From: Bradyrhizobium sp. ISRA430
GTDB taxonomy: Bacteria; Pseudomonadota; Alphaproteobacteria; Rhizobiales; Xanthobacteraceae
DNA: 64,000 bases
Assembly (NCBI RefSeq): GCF_029909975.1
Contig: NZ_CP094516.1
Span: 372,001-436,000 of the forward strand
Direction: 5' to 3'
Position 1 is the first letter of the stretch; each line of letters begins with the position of its first letter. Made by a program: the position numbers and the translations under genes. This document shows positions 1 through 15,443 of the stretch, piece by piece. The notes beneath the pieces are model-generated. The model was given only the letters and a program-made list of their open reading frames with translations, had not been told where the DNA came from and did not search any database.

Positions 1-1133
1 TCGATCCAGAAGAACGTGCCTGCAATGCCGCTCCAGAAATACTGGCCGACGCTGCCGGGGAACGGAGCGATGCCGGCGTCCCTGCGTACGGCGAAGCCGA
101 GGCCAAAACCGTGGCCGGGAGCGAGCAGGGTGCCGTTGGTCGGAACGCCCGGTCCGAGGTGATCGGAGGCCATCAGCTCCAGCGTCTTGCGGCCGATGAT
201 CCTGTTGCCGTCGAGCGTGCCGCCATTGCGCAGCATCAGGCAGAAGCGGGCATAGTCCATCGTGGTCGACACGAGGCCGCCGCCGCCGGACTCCATCACC
301 GGCTGTTCCAGCATGTTGAAGAGCGCGACCTTGTCGCCGCTCCAGGGATCGACCGGAAACGGCTCGGCGAGCCGGCGGGCATTGGCCTCAGGGGTCGAGA
401 AGCCGGTTTCGGTCATCTGGAGCGGCGCGAGAATCCGCTCGGCCAGGAACGTACCGAGCGACTTGCCGCTGATGATCTCGACGATGCGACCGAGGATGTC
501 GGTCGAGCGGCTGTAGTTGAATTCCGCGCCGGGATGGCAGACGAGCGGAAAGCTCGCGACAAGGGCGGCGTGCTCGGCGTTGGAGATCTTGCGGCTGCGC
601 ACCCGCGAGTCCTGGTAGATCTTGTGCACTGGCCCGTCGCCCTGGTGCTCATAGGTCAAACCAGAGGTGTGGCGGAGCAGGTCCTGCACCGTCATCGGCC
701 GTTTGCTCGGAACCAGTTCCAGCTTGCCGCCGCTGACCACGCCGACCTTCTGGTCGGCGAACTCCGGAATGAATTTTGCGACGGCGTCGCCGAGCAGCAG
801 ATGCCCGTCCTCGACCAGCGCCATGATGGCGACGGACACGATCGGCTTGGTCATCGAGAAGATGCGGAAGATCGAATCACGCGCCATCGGCGCAGAACCC
901 GCCGGGCTCTGCCGTCCCAACGCCTCGAACCAGCCGACCTGACCGCGGCGCGCCACCAGTACGGTGACGCCGGGCACGGTTCCCTTGTCGACCTCGCGCT
1001 TGAAGGCGTCCGACATGGCCTGGAGACGGGGACGCGACAGCCCAAGCGCTTCCGGCTTCGCCTCCGGCAAAGGCGGCGTTTTCGGCGTGATCGCGGCGTG
1101 AGGGGCGGCTTGAACAGTCGCTTGGGCGGTCAT
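1..1133 (-). CDS. Serine hydrolase, class C beta-lactamase family (3' end cut by window)
   Basis: Translating the minus strand from the ATG at 1133 gives an open frame to the window edge, 377 codons without a stop. The catalytic SxxK motif reads SMTK at residues 93-96, and the second motif position reads YSR at 207-209 within FNYSRSTDILG. A later HGFGLGFAV segment is typical of the beta-lactamase/EstB/penicillin-binding-protein-like family (PF00144). No signal peptide is evident: the N-terminus is Ala/Pro-rich. A GGGAG ribosome site lies just before the start. In this family such proteins are usually esterases or peptidases rather than true beta-lactamases, so the substrate is unknown. The C-terminus lies outside the window. 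Confidence 0.9.
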   Translation of the reverse strand, partial: MTAQATVQAAPHAAITPKTPPLPEAKPEALGLSRPRLQAMSDAFKREVDKGTVPGVTVLVARRGQVGWFEALGRQSPAGSAPMARDSIFRIFSMTKPIVSVAIMALVEDGHLLLGDAVAKFIPEFADQKVGVVSGGKLELVPSKRPMTVQDLLRHTSGLTYEHQGDGPVHKIYQDSRVRSRKISNAEHAALVASFPLVCHPGAEFNYSRSTDILGRIVEIISGKSLGTFLAERILAPLQMTETGFSTPEANARRLAEPFPVDPWSGDKVALFNMLEQPVMESGGGGLVSTTMDYARFCLMLRNGGTLDGNRIIGRKTLELMASDHLGPGVPTNGTLLAPGHGFGLGFAVRRDAGIAPFPGSVGQYFWSGIAGTFFWI

Positions 1134-1289
1134 GTGGGCACTCCCGGTTGCTCTTTATAATTATCGGGAATGAACTCTGGCCCAGAAGCCGCGGCACAAA
1201 CAAGCGAAGCCAGCGCGCTTCTCCCTTGCAATCCGGCCGTCCCCTGTGCTTGAAAGCGCGCCTGACCCTAAGGCGACGATAGGGTTCGT

Positions 1290-1365
1290 AGGAGTGTAGC
1301 TCAATTGGTAGAGCACCGGTCTCCAAAACCGGGGGTCGCAGGTTCGAGCCCTGCCACTCCTGCCA
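1290..1365 (+). tRNA. trnW: tRNA-Trp (anticodon CCA)
   Basis: A 76-nt cloverleaf can be folded by eye. The acceptor stem is AGGAGTG paired with CACTCCT, the D arm is GCTC/GAGC, the anticodon stem is CCGGT/ACCGG around a loop holding CCA, and the T arm is GCAGG/CCTGC with TTCGAGC. A G discriminator and an encoded CCA end follow. The position just upstream of secE-nusG is the usual alphaproteobacterial arrangement. Confidence 0.97.
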
Positions 1366-1708
1366 GCTAGTCCCGACAATCATCACCGGATCAGAGGCAG
1401 GGCGAAGCTCGGATCGCGCTTCATGCCGGCCCGGTAAGCCCTTGATCCGGATTGAGTCTGCGGAAGCCGGGCGTGGGCCGATGCCGTCGGGCGCGGCCTG
1501 CCGATATCTTGACCTTTGGCCCCGTCCGCAGTATCTACCCGACACCTGCAGCCGGCCCGTTAGACGCGGATTTCCGGCGCGGCTTTGAAATCCCGAACAA
1601 GCGAGCCCGGTTTCCGGCTCATCCTTCACGCGAGGGTTGGGCCAACGGCGGCTGTTCGGATCCCTGAAATCTTTATCTCGTCTCACGACGGACTTTGGAC
1701 ATCAAACG
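1366..1708 (+). other. Leader region between tRNA-Trp and secE
   Basis: These 343 bases carry no convincing gene; the open frames across them look like composition artefacts. They hold a candidate sigma-70 promoter (listed separately) about 170 bases before secE. Confidence 0.6.
1509..1537 (+). promoter_or_regulatory. Candidate promoter for secE-nusG
   Basis: TTGACC at 1509-1514 and TATCTA at 1532-1537 are separated by 17 bases, matching the housekeeping sigma factor pattern. It lies between tRNA-Trp and secE, so it could give secE-nusG its own start besides read-through from the tRNA. Assigned by pattern only. Confidence 0.5.
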
Positions 1709-1900
1709 ATGGCAGTCAGCCCGTTCAAGTTCTTGCAGGAAGTGCGCTCGGAGACCGCCAAGGTCACCTGGCCGACCCGTCGCGAGACGACGATCACCAC
1801 CATCATGGTGTTCGTCATGGTCGCGCTGGCATCGATCTTCTTCTTCGCCGCCGACCAGATCATCCGTTATCTCGTCACCCTTCTTTTGGGCATTCACTGA
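1709..1900 (+). CDS. secE: Preprotein translocase subunit SecE
   Basis: A 63-residue protein with the short, single-span SecE architecture common in alphaproteobacteria. An amphipathic N-terminal segment contains the conserved VRSETAKVTWPTRRET region at about residues 12-27. One hydrophobic membrane helix follows (about 31-58). SecE clamps the two halves of SecY and is essential for protein export. The start at 1709 is chosen because the conserved family N-terminus begins there; the frame is open further upstream but not conserved-looking. Its TGA overlaps the ATG of nusG by one base, indicating coupled translation. Confidence 0.96.
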   Translation: MAVSPFKFLQEVRSETAKVTWPTRRETTITTIMVFVMVALASIFFFAADQIIRYLVTLLLGIH

Positions 1901-2457
1901 TGGCAACAGCCGCCGCAATTCAATCGTCCGACAAGCGCTGGTACATCGTCCACGCCTATTCGAACTTCGAGAAGAAAGTCGCCGAATCGATCCGCGAGCA
2001 GGCCAAGCAGCGCGGGCTCGAGGACCTGTTCGAGCAGGTCCTGGTGCCGATCGAGAAGGTCACGGAAGTGCGCCGCGGCCGCAAGATCGACGCCGAGCGC
2101 AAGTTCTTCCCGGGCTATGTGCTGGTGAAGATGAGGCTGACCGACGAGGCATTCCATCTGATCAAGAACACGCCCAAGGTGACCGGCTTCCTCGGCGCCG
2201 AGAACAAGCCGATGCCGATCTCGGAATCGGAGGCGATGCGCATCCTGAACCAGATGCAGGAAGGCGTGGAACGTCCGAAGGCGTCGGTATCGTTCGAGAT
2301 CGGCGAGAATGTGCGCGTGGCCGACGGCCCGTTCGCCTCGTTCTCGGGTGTGGTCGAGGAAATCGACGAGGCGCGTTCGCGCGTGAAGGTCGCGGTGTCG
2401 ATCTTCGGCCGTGCCACGCCGGTCGAACTGGAATTCGGTCAGGTCGAGAAGGTCTGA
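1900..2457 (+). CDS. nusG: Transcription termination/antitermination protein NusG
   Basis: 185 residues, the normal NusG size. The NGN domain starts at about residue 12 (KRWYIVHAYSNFEKKV) and includes the FFPGYVLV signature near residue 70. A C-terminal KOW domain carries the ENVRVADGPFASFSG segment. NusG binds the RNA polymerase clamp, raises processivity and links polymerase to Rho or ribosomal protein S10. It overlaps secE and is followed after 133 bases by rplK, the classical order. Confidence 0.97.
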   Translation: MATAAAIQSSDKRWYIVHAYSNFEKKVAESIREQAKQRGLEDLFEQVLVPIEKVTEVRRGRKIDAERKFFPGYVLVKMRLTDEAFHLIKNTPKVTGFLGAENKPMPISESEAMRILNQMQEGVERPKASVSFEIGENVRVADGPFASFSGVVEEIDEARSRVKVAVSIFGRATPVELEFGQVEKV

Positions 2458-2590
2458 CCGGGTAACGCGTGAAGCCAAAAGCTTCGCGCAAAAAGAGGCC
2501 GTGGGAGGGAGAGGGCGGTCGCCAGCCGCATCCGACCCAGACCACGAACCTGAAACCGCCGGCGGTCTGCCGGCACAACAGGAGTGATAC

Positions 2591-3019
2591 ATGGCAAAGA
2601 AAGTGACCGGATACCTGAAGCTTCAGGTCCCGGCCGGTGCGGCGAACCCTTCGCCCCCGATCGGTCCCGCGCTCGGTCAGCGCGGTCTCAACATCATGGA
2701 GTTCTGCAAGGCGTTCAACGCCCAGACCCAGAAGGAAGAGAAGAACACCCCGATCCCGGTGATCATCACCATCTATGCGGACCGTTCCTTCACCTTCGAG
2801 ATGAAGACGCCGCCGATGTCCTTCTTCCTCAAGCAGGCCGCCAAGATCCAGTCCGGCTCGAAGGCGCCGGGCCGTGACAAGGCCGGCCAGGTGACCAAGG
2901 CGCAGGTGCGCGAGATCGCCGAGAAGAAGATGAAGGATCTCAATTGCGATACCATCGAAGCGGCCATGAAGATGGTCGAGGGCTCGGCCCGCTCGATGGG
3001 TCTGGAAGTTGCGGGGTAA
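2591..3019 (+). CDS. rplK: 50S ribosomal protein L11
   Basis: 142 residues, the standard L11 length. The N-terminal domain contains the proline-rich [19 protein letters not shown] segment that binds thiostrepton-type ligands and the GTPase-associated centre. The C-terminal RNA-binding domain contains GRDKAGQVT and ends in ARSMGLEV. L11 sits at the base of the stalk and contacts EF-G and RelA. GGAG lies before the ATG, and rplA follows after six bases, so the two are co-transcribed. Confidence 0.97.
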   Translation: MAKKVTGYLKLQVPAGAANPSPPIGPALGQRGLNIMEFCKAFNAQTQKEEKNTPIPVIITIYADRSFTFEMKTPPMSFFLKQAAKIQSGSKAPGRDKAGQVTKAQVREIAEKKMKDLNCDTIEAAMKMVEGSARSMGLEVAG

Positions 3020-3025
3020 GCGGTC

Positions 3026-3718
3026 ATGGCAATCGGAAAGCGTTTGAACAAGGCCCGCGAGGGCGTTGACCGCGAAAAGCTTTACCCGCTCGCGGAAGCC
3101 ATCAAGATGGTCAAGGAACGCGCCAAGGCGAAGTTCGACGAGACCATCGAGGTTGCGATCAATCTCGGCGTCGATCCGCGTCACGCTGACCAGATGGTCC
3201 GCGGCGTCGTGACCCTGCCGAACGGCACCGGCCGTACGCTCCGCGTCGGCGTGTTCGCCCGCGGCGCCAAGGCCGATGAGGCCAAGGCTGCGGGTGCCGA
3301 CGTCGTCGGCGCCGAAGACCTCGTCGAGAGGGTGCAGAACGGCACGATCGATTTCGACCGCTGTATCGCCACCCCCGACATGATGCCGCTGGTCGGCCGT
3401 CTCGGTAAGGTGCTCGGCCCGCGCGGCCTGATGCCGAACCCGAAGATCGGCACCGTGACCATGGACGTCACCGGCGCGGTGAAGGGTGCCAAGGGCGGCT
3501 CGGTCGAGTTCCGGGTCGAGAAGGCCGGCATCGTGCAGGCCGGCGTCGGCAAGGCCTCGTTCTCCGAGGACAAGCTGGTCGAGAACGTCAAGGCGCTGGC
3601 CGATGCCGTCGCCAAGGCGAAGCCCGCCGGCTCCAAGGGCACCTACATCCAGCGCGTCGCGGTGTCCTCGACCATGGGCCCCGGCGTGAAGGTTGAGCCG
3701 GGCACTATCCTCGGCTGA
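3026..3718 (+). CDS. rplA: 50S ribosomal protein L1
   Basis: 230 residues, typical L1. It shows the [16 protein letters not shown] segment near residue 40, the [12 protein letters not shown] signature near residue 140, and the conserved C-terminal GPGVKVEP end. L1 forms the mobile stalk at the E site. In other bacteria it represses its own rplKA mRNA; no leader structure was modelled here. A hairpin at 3753-3790 follows, which may end the rplKA transcript. Confidence 0.97.
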   Translation: MAIGKRLNKAREGVDREKLYPLAEAIKMVKERAKAKFDETIEVAINLGVDPRHADQMVRGVVTLPNGTGRTLRVGVFARGAKADEAKAAGADVVGAEDLVERVQNGTIDFDRCIATPDMMPLVGRLGKVLGPRGLMPNPKIGTVTMDVTGAVKGAKGGSVEFRVEKAGIVQAGVGKASFSEDKLVENVKALADAVAKAKPAGSKGTYIQRVAVSSTMGPGVKVEPGTILG

Positions 3719-3752
3719 GGCTCGCAGGATTAAGATTAAAGAGATGAGGCGA

Positions 3753-3790
3753 GGGGCGGAATTGGGCAACCGATTCCGCCCCTTCCATTT
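3753..3790 (+). terminator. Hairpin after rplA, possible terminator
   Basis: A 10-base-pair GC-rich stem (GGGGCGGAAT at 3753-3762 with ATTCCGCCCC at 3773-3782) is followed by a weak T-rich stretch, TTCCATTT. It would separate rplKA from the dehydrogenase gene. The tail is poor in T, so termination may be partial. Confidence 0.5.
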
Positions 3791-3820
3791 GTGGGGCGAC
3801 GCTCAACGGAAACAAGAACA

Positions 3821-4774
3821 ATGGCTGACAAGGTCCTGATCTACTCGCGCTTCCCGAGGACGATGATGACGCGCTTCGCCGAGCGTTTTGACCTGCTCGA
3901 CACCGGCGGCAAGCCGGCGCAGGAGGTGTTTTCACCCCAGGAGCTCGGCGGCATCCGCGCACTGCTGACCGCCGGCGGCTCTCCGCTCGGCGCCGAAGCA
4001 ATGGATCTCCTGCCGCAGCTAGGCGCAATCGTCTGCTACGGCACCGGCTATGACGGTGTCGACCTCGAGGCCGCTGCTGCCCGCAACATCGCGGTCGGCC
4101 ACAGCCCGGGCGCCAATGCAGCCTCGGTTGCCGACATCGCGATGACCCTGATGTTAGCTGCGACCCGGCGGATCCTGGTCGCTGATCAGTATGTCCGCAG
4201 CGGCGACTGGGCTGCGTCAAAACAGTCGCCGATGATGCGGCCGCAAACGGGCCTGCCTGGCCGGCGCATCGGTGTCTACGGCATGGGCGAGATTGGCCGC
4301 AAGATCGCCGCGCGCTGCGCGGCATTCGAGGCGGAGGTCGGCTATTTCAGTCGCACCAAGCACAATCTGCCCTATCAATACTTTCCAACGCTGGAGGCGC
4401 TCGCCGATTGGTGCAGCGTGCTGATGATCGCGGTTCGCGCCGGCGCCGAGACCCAGCATGTCGTCAATGCCGACATCCTCAAGCGCCTGGGAGGGGACGG
4501 CTATGTCGTCAACGTCTCCCGCGGCTCGGTGATCGACGAGAAGGCCCTCGTTGCGGCCTTGAGCGACAAGACCATCGCCGGGGCGGGTCTGGACGTCTAC
4601 GACAAGGAGCCGCACGCGCCCGATGCGCTGACGGCGCTCCCGAATGTCGTGCTCTCGCCCCATATCGGCGGCCACACCCTGGACTCCCACAGCGCCATGC
4701 AGAACTGCGTGCTGGCGAACCTGACCGCGTTTTTCACCGGCCAGCCGCTGCCGCATGCGGTCAAAACGGCCTGA
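3821..4774 (+). CDS. D-isomer specific 2-hydroxyacid dehydrogenase (glyoxylate/hydroxypyruvate reductase-like)
   Basis: 317 residues with the two-domain fold of NAD(P)-dependent D-2-hydroxyacid dehydrogenases. The Rossmann glycine motif GVYGMGEIG is at residues 151-159. The catalytic triad is visible: Arg234 in NVSRGSVID, Glu263 in DVYDKEP, and His281 in LSPHIGGHT. The enzyme reduces a 2-keto acid to a D-2-hydroxy acid; glyoxylate or hydroxypyruvate are plausible substrates but the sequence does not decide. The start at 3821 (MADKV) fits the family better than the in-frame ATG thirty bases upstream. It is a metabolic gene inserted between the rplKA and rplJL ribosomal pairs. Confidence 0.9.
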   Translation: MADKVLIYSRFPRTMMTRFAERFDLLDTGGKPAQEVFSPQELGGIRALLTAGGSPLGAEAMDLLPQLGAIVCYGTGYDGVDLEAAAARNIAVGHSPGANAASVADIAMTLMLAATRRILVADQYVRSGDWAASKQSPMMRPQTGLPGRRIGVYGMGEIGRKIAARCAAFEAEVGYFSRTKHNLPYQYFPTLEALADWCSVLMIAVRAGAETQHVVNADILKRLGGDGYVVNVSRGSVIDEKALVAALSDKTIAGAGLDVYDKEPHAPDALTALPNVVLSPHIGGHTLDSHSAMQNCVLANLTAFFTGQPLPHAVKTA

Positions 4775-4839
4775 ATCGGTCCTTTCGGCGCGCGTCAAGG
4801 GCTCGGCGCAATCGATTGGAAGTGGTGTGAATTTTGCTC

Positions 4840-4867
4840 TTGGCAAGCGGGCCCGGAGCGGTTAAAG
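4840..4867 (+). promoter_or_regulatory. Candidate promoter for rplJL-rpoBC
   Basis: TTGGCA at 4840-4845 and TTAAAG at 4862-4867 have a 16-base spacer. The -10 box falls inside an inverted repeat (CCGGAGCGGTT near 4853, AACCGGCTCCGG ending 4879). This is the best sigma-70-like match I noticed in the gap; pattern evidence only. Confidence 0.35.
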
Positions 4868-4943
4868 AACCGGCTCCGGACGCGCTGGCTCCAGCGAGCG
4901 CGTCCGTGCGCGCATGCCGAAAACCCGACACGACAGGAGATCA

Positions 4944-4984
4944 TTCCTTTTCAGGACGTCCGTAAGGATTTGCCGGAAAAGGAA
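4944..4984 (+). promoter_or_regulatory. Stem-loop in rplJ leader
   Basis: TTCCTTTTC (4944-4952) pairs perfectly with GAAAAGGAA (4976-4984). The 23-base loop contains the palindrome GGACGTCC. It is far upstream of rplJ (about 370 bases) and could be part of a leader RNA fold or an RNA processing site. Confidence 0.4.
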
Positions 4985-5353
4985 AGAGGATCCGTCGGTT
5001 GGAGGATGCGAGCAGAGGTCGGGCGGTTCGCCGGCTGACCTTGTCCTGTCCAAGACTGCAGGCGCCCGCGGGGAATTTCGATTTCTCAACGGCTTAATCG
5101 CATGGCCTGCATAGACGGGTGAAGACCGGATTTCACTTCGCATCCAGCTTCAGGCGGGTCGCGGAATGGGTTTGGTTCGGACCTCGACACCCCGTGGGCC
5201 TCAAAAGGGTTCCGGGAGGGCAGGCTTTGAATTGTCGTCTTGCCCGGCGTGTCCTTGGGGTTTTGGCCCGGAGGTTCAGGTTTGGGTGGGACGATGGGTG
5301 CAACCCGGCGGTCCCGCTCTTTTGCGACGACCGCCAACCGGAGAGAGCTTGCT

Positions 5354-5872
5354 GTGGAACGAGCGGCAAAGAAAGAAGCGGTCGAACAGCTCAATGAGGT
5401 CTTCAAGACCACGAGCGTCGCGATCGTTGCTCAATATTCCGGCCTGACCGTTGCCCAGATGCAGAACCTGCGCAAGCAGATGAAGCAGGCTGGTGCCTCG
5501 GTGAAGGTCTCGAAGAACCGTCTCGCCAAAATTGCTCTTGAAGGCACTGACGTCGTTGCTATCGGCCCCATGCTGAAGGGGCCGACCGTGATCGCGACTT
5601 CGAACGATCCGGTAGCGGCGCCAAAGGTCGCCATCGAATTCGCCAAGGCGAACGAAAAGTTCGTCATCGTCGGCGGCTCGATGGGAAAGACCGTCCTGAA
5701 TGTCGATGGCGTGAAGGCGCTTGCCTCGCTGCCGTCGCTTGATGAACTGCGCGGCAAGATCGTCGGCCTCATCGTGGCCCCGGCGACCAAGCTCGCTCAG
5801 CTCGCCAATGCGCCCGCGGGCAAGCTCGCGCGCGTCATCCAGGCTCATGCCTCAAAGGGCGAAGCGGCCTGA
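5354..5872 (+). CDS. rplJ: 50S ribosomal protein L10 (GTG start)
   Basis: 172 residues. The conserved N-terminus [16 protein letters not shown] begins right after a GTG codon at 5354, preceded by GGAGAG at a good distance. The in-frame ATG codons upstream lead into a Gly/Arg-rich stretch unlike L10, so GTG is the likely start. The [17 protein letters not shown] and [11 protein letters not shown] segments are the rRNA-binding part. The C-terminal helix ([20 protein letters not shown]) binds L7/L12 dimers. L10 anchors the stalk, and with L7/L12 is expected to control its own operon. Confidence 0.96.
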   Translation: MERAAKKEAVEQLNEVFKTTSVAIVAQYSGLTVAQMQNLRKQMKQAGASVKVSKNRLAKIALEGTDVVAIGPMLKGPTVIATSNDPVAAPKVAIEFAKANEKFVIVGGSMGKTVLNVDGVKALASLPSLDELRGKIVGLIVAPATKLAQLANAPAGKLARVIQAHASKGEAA

Positions 5873-5926
5873 CGCCCTTCGCAAAACTCAAACCCGAACC
5901 AGACTTACACTCAAGGAAACTGAACA

Positions 5927-6304
5927 ATGGCTGACTTGCAGAAGATCGTTGACGACCTCTCGAGCCTCACCGTGCTCGAAGCTGCCGAACTGGCGAAGCT
6001 CCTCGAAGAGAAGTGGGGCGTGTCCGCCGCTGCCGCCGTCGCGGTGGCTGGCCCGGCTGCCGGTGGCGCTGCTGCCGCTCCGGCGGAAGAGAAAACCGAC
6101 TTCACGGTCGTTCTCGCCTCTGCCGGCGACAAGAAGATCGAGGTCATCAAGGAAGTCCGCGCCATCACCGGCCTCGGCCTGAAGGAAGCGAAGGACCTCG
6201 TCGAAGGCGCTCCGAAGCCGCTGAAGGAAGGCGTGAACAAGGAAGAGGCCGACAAGATCAAGGCCCAGCTCGAGAAGGCTGGCGCGAAGGTCGAGCTCAA
6301 GTAA
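5927..6304 (+). CDS. rplL: 50S ribosomal protein L7/L12
   Basis: 125 residues. The N-terminal dimerisation helix hairpin (residues 1-32) ends in [12 protein letters not shown] flexible Ala/Gly/Pro hinge runs from about 35 to 52, and the C-terminal factor-binding domain starts at EKTDFTVVL and carries the conserved [15 protein letters not shown] segment. It recruits and stimulates translation GTPases. The stop codon is buried in a perfect 12-bp hairpin (6295-6321). Confidence 0.97.
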   Translation: MADLQKIVDDLSSLTVLEAAELAKLLEEKWGVSAAAAVAVAGPAAGGAAAAPAEEKTDFTVVLASAGDKKIEVIKEVRAITGLGLKEAKDLVEGAPKPLKEGVNKEEADKIKAQLEKAGAKVELK

Positions 6305-6357
6305 GCGCAGCTTACTTGAGCGAGATCCCGGGCGAGCGTCAGCGAGACCCGGGATCT
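6295..6357 (+). terminator. Twin perfect hairpins at the rplL end (attenuator or processing site)
   Basis: The first stem is GCTCAAGTAAGC (6295-6306) against GCTTACTTGAGC (6310-6321), 12 bp with a three-base loop, and it includes the rplL stop codon. The second is AGATCCCGGG (6323-6332) against CCCGGGATCT (6348-6357). Neither is followed by a T-run, so a full intrinsic terminator is unlikely. In E. coli the rplL-rpoB gap holds an attenuator and an RNase III site; an analogous role is inferred. Confidence 0.6.
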
Positions 6358-6805
6358 TGGCCCGCGATGCAGATGGCCTTTTTGGCCTCGGCGGACGGGC
6401 TGAATGCAAAAGGCGTGCGACGGCGCAGTCCGACGCAAGCCGAACACGAAAAAGTGTGGGGATTTGGGGGCTTACCCCTCGAATCTCCACTATTGTCGCC
6501 CCATATCGGGTCGACAGCACGAAAGCGCGGTGGGCAGGGACGCCGGATTTCCCTGTAAGCCGTTGGGAGAGCAGGCTATTTCGGGCTTTTGCAGTCCGTG
6601 AAGACTATCGTTGTGACGGGCGGGTGCGCATCTGCGCCCCGCGCGTCGTTTTGCGTTTTGAAGGTCTGAAGAACAGATTCAGGACATCGCGGCCTGAAAC
6701 TGGGCTTCCGGACCCCAAAACGGGTTCGAAAAATTCAACCCGGGGGCGGTGGCAGCCGCGTCCTGGACGGCGCGCCCAGAGCGGGCGACGAAATGAGAGG
6801 CCACG
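6358..6805 (+). other. rplL-rpoB spacer, no gene
   Basis: About 450 bases without a credible gene. The notable element is a third hairpin at 6456-6490 (GTGGGGATT against AATCTCCAC, with an inner GGGG/CCCC stem). A GAGAGG ribosome site precedes rpoB. Confidence 0.55.
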
Positions 6806-10924
<4,119 letters not shown>

Positions 10925-10935
10925 CGCGACCATTC

Positions 10936-10960
10936 ATGCCCGGCCGGCTCGGCCGGGCAT
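10936..10960 (+). repeat. Perfect hairpin in the rpoB-rpoC gap
   Basis: ATGCCCGGCC (10936-10945) pairs with GGCCGGGCAT (10951-10960) around a five-base loop. No T-run follows, so it is more likely an RNA stability or processing element than a terminator. It could also be a fragment of one of the dispersed CCCGGGC-type repeats seen elsewhere in the window. Confidence 0.55.
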
Positions 10961-11055
10961 CGGCGCCCGGTCCGGAGCCTTGAGGGCAGGGCGCCCCGCG
11001 AAGTGAGATTTTCGAATTTGCTGCCGGGAGGCGACCGGCACGCGAGGAGAAGACG

Positions 11056-15252
<4,197 letters not shown>

Positions 15253-15283
15253 TGCTTCATCCGTAAGAATACCGAGGACAATG

Positions 15284-15310
15284 AAAAGGCCGGCGTTTGC
15301 CGGCCTTTTT
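15284..15310 (+). terminator. Intrinsic terminator after rpoC
   Basis: AAAAGGCCGGC (15284-15294) pairs with GCCGGCCTTTT around a GTTT loop, ending in five Ts at 15306-15310. This is a textbook intrinsic terminator that closes the rpoBC transcript before the accessory island. Confidence 0.93.
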
Positions 15311-15443
15311 GCTGCTTTCTTTCCTTGTTGCGGTGCGGGGACCGCGTTTGTTCATCTTTCCTTCAGCCTGAAAAGCGCTTTTGCTAGGGCTACTTAGACC
15401 GGAGGTCCCGACACGGGGGGCGGCCGGAGACCACGGAACTCAC

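Larger units (their letters stand above)
4775..5353 (+). other. Long rplJ leader region, no gene
   Basis: These 579 bases before rplJ hold no credible gene. They contain a candidate promoter (4840-4867), an imperfect inverted repeat (4853-4879), and a hairpin with a 9-bp perfect stem (4944-4984). Long untranslated leaders before rplJL are usual because L10 with L7/L12 binds its own mRNA leader. I could not identify the L10-binding kink-turn by eye. Confidence 0.6.

Noticed and set aside
111..1160. Plus-strand open frame of 349 codons at the left end
   Set aside because: The minus strand in the same place encodes a serine hydrolase with SxxK and YxR motifs, so the plus frame is a shadow.
5240..5353. 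N-terminal extension of L10
   Set aside because: The conserved L10 N-terminus begins at the GTG codon at 5354 with a good ribosome site.
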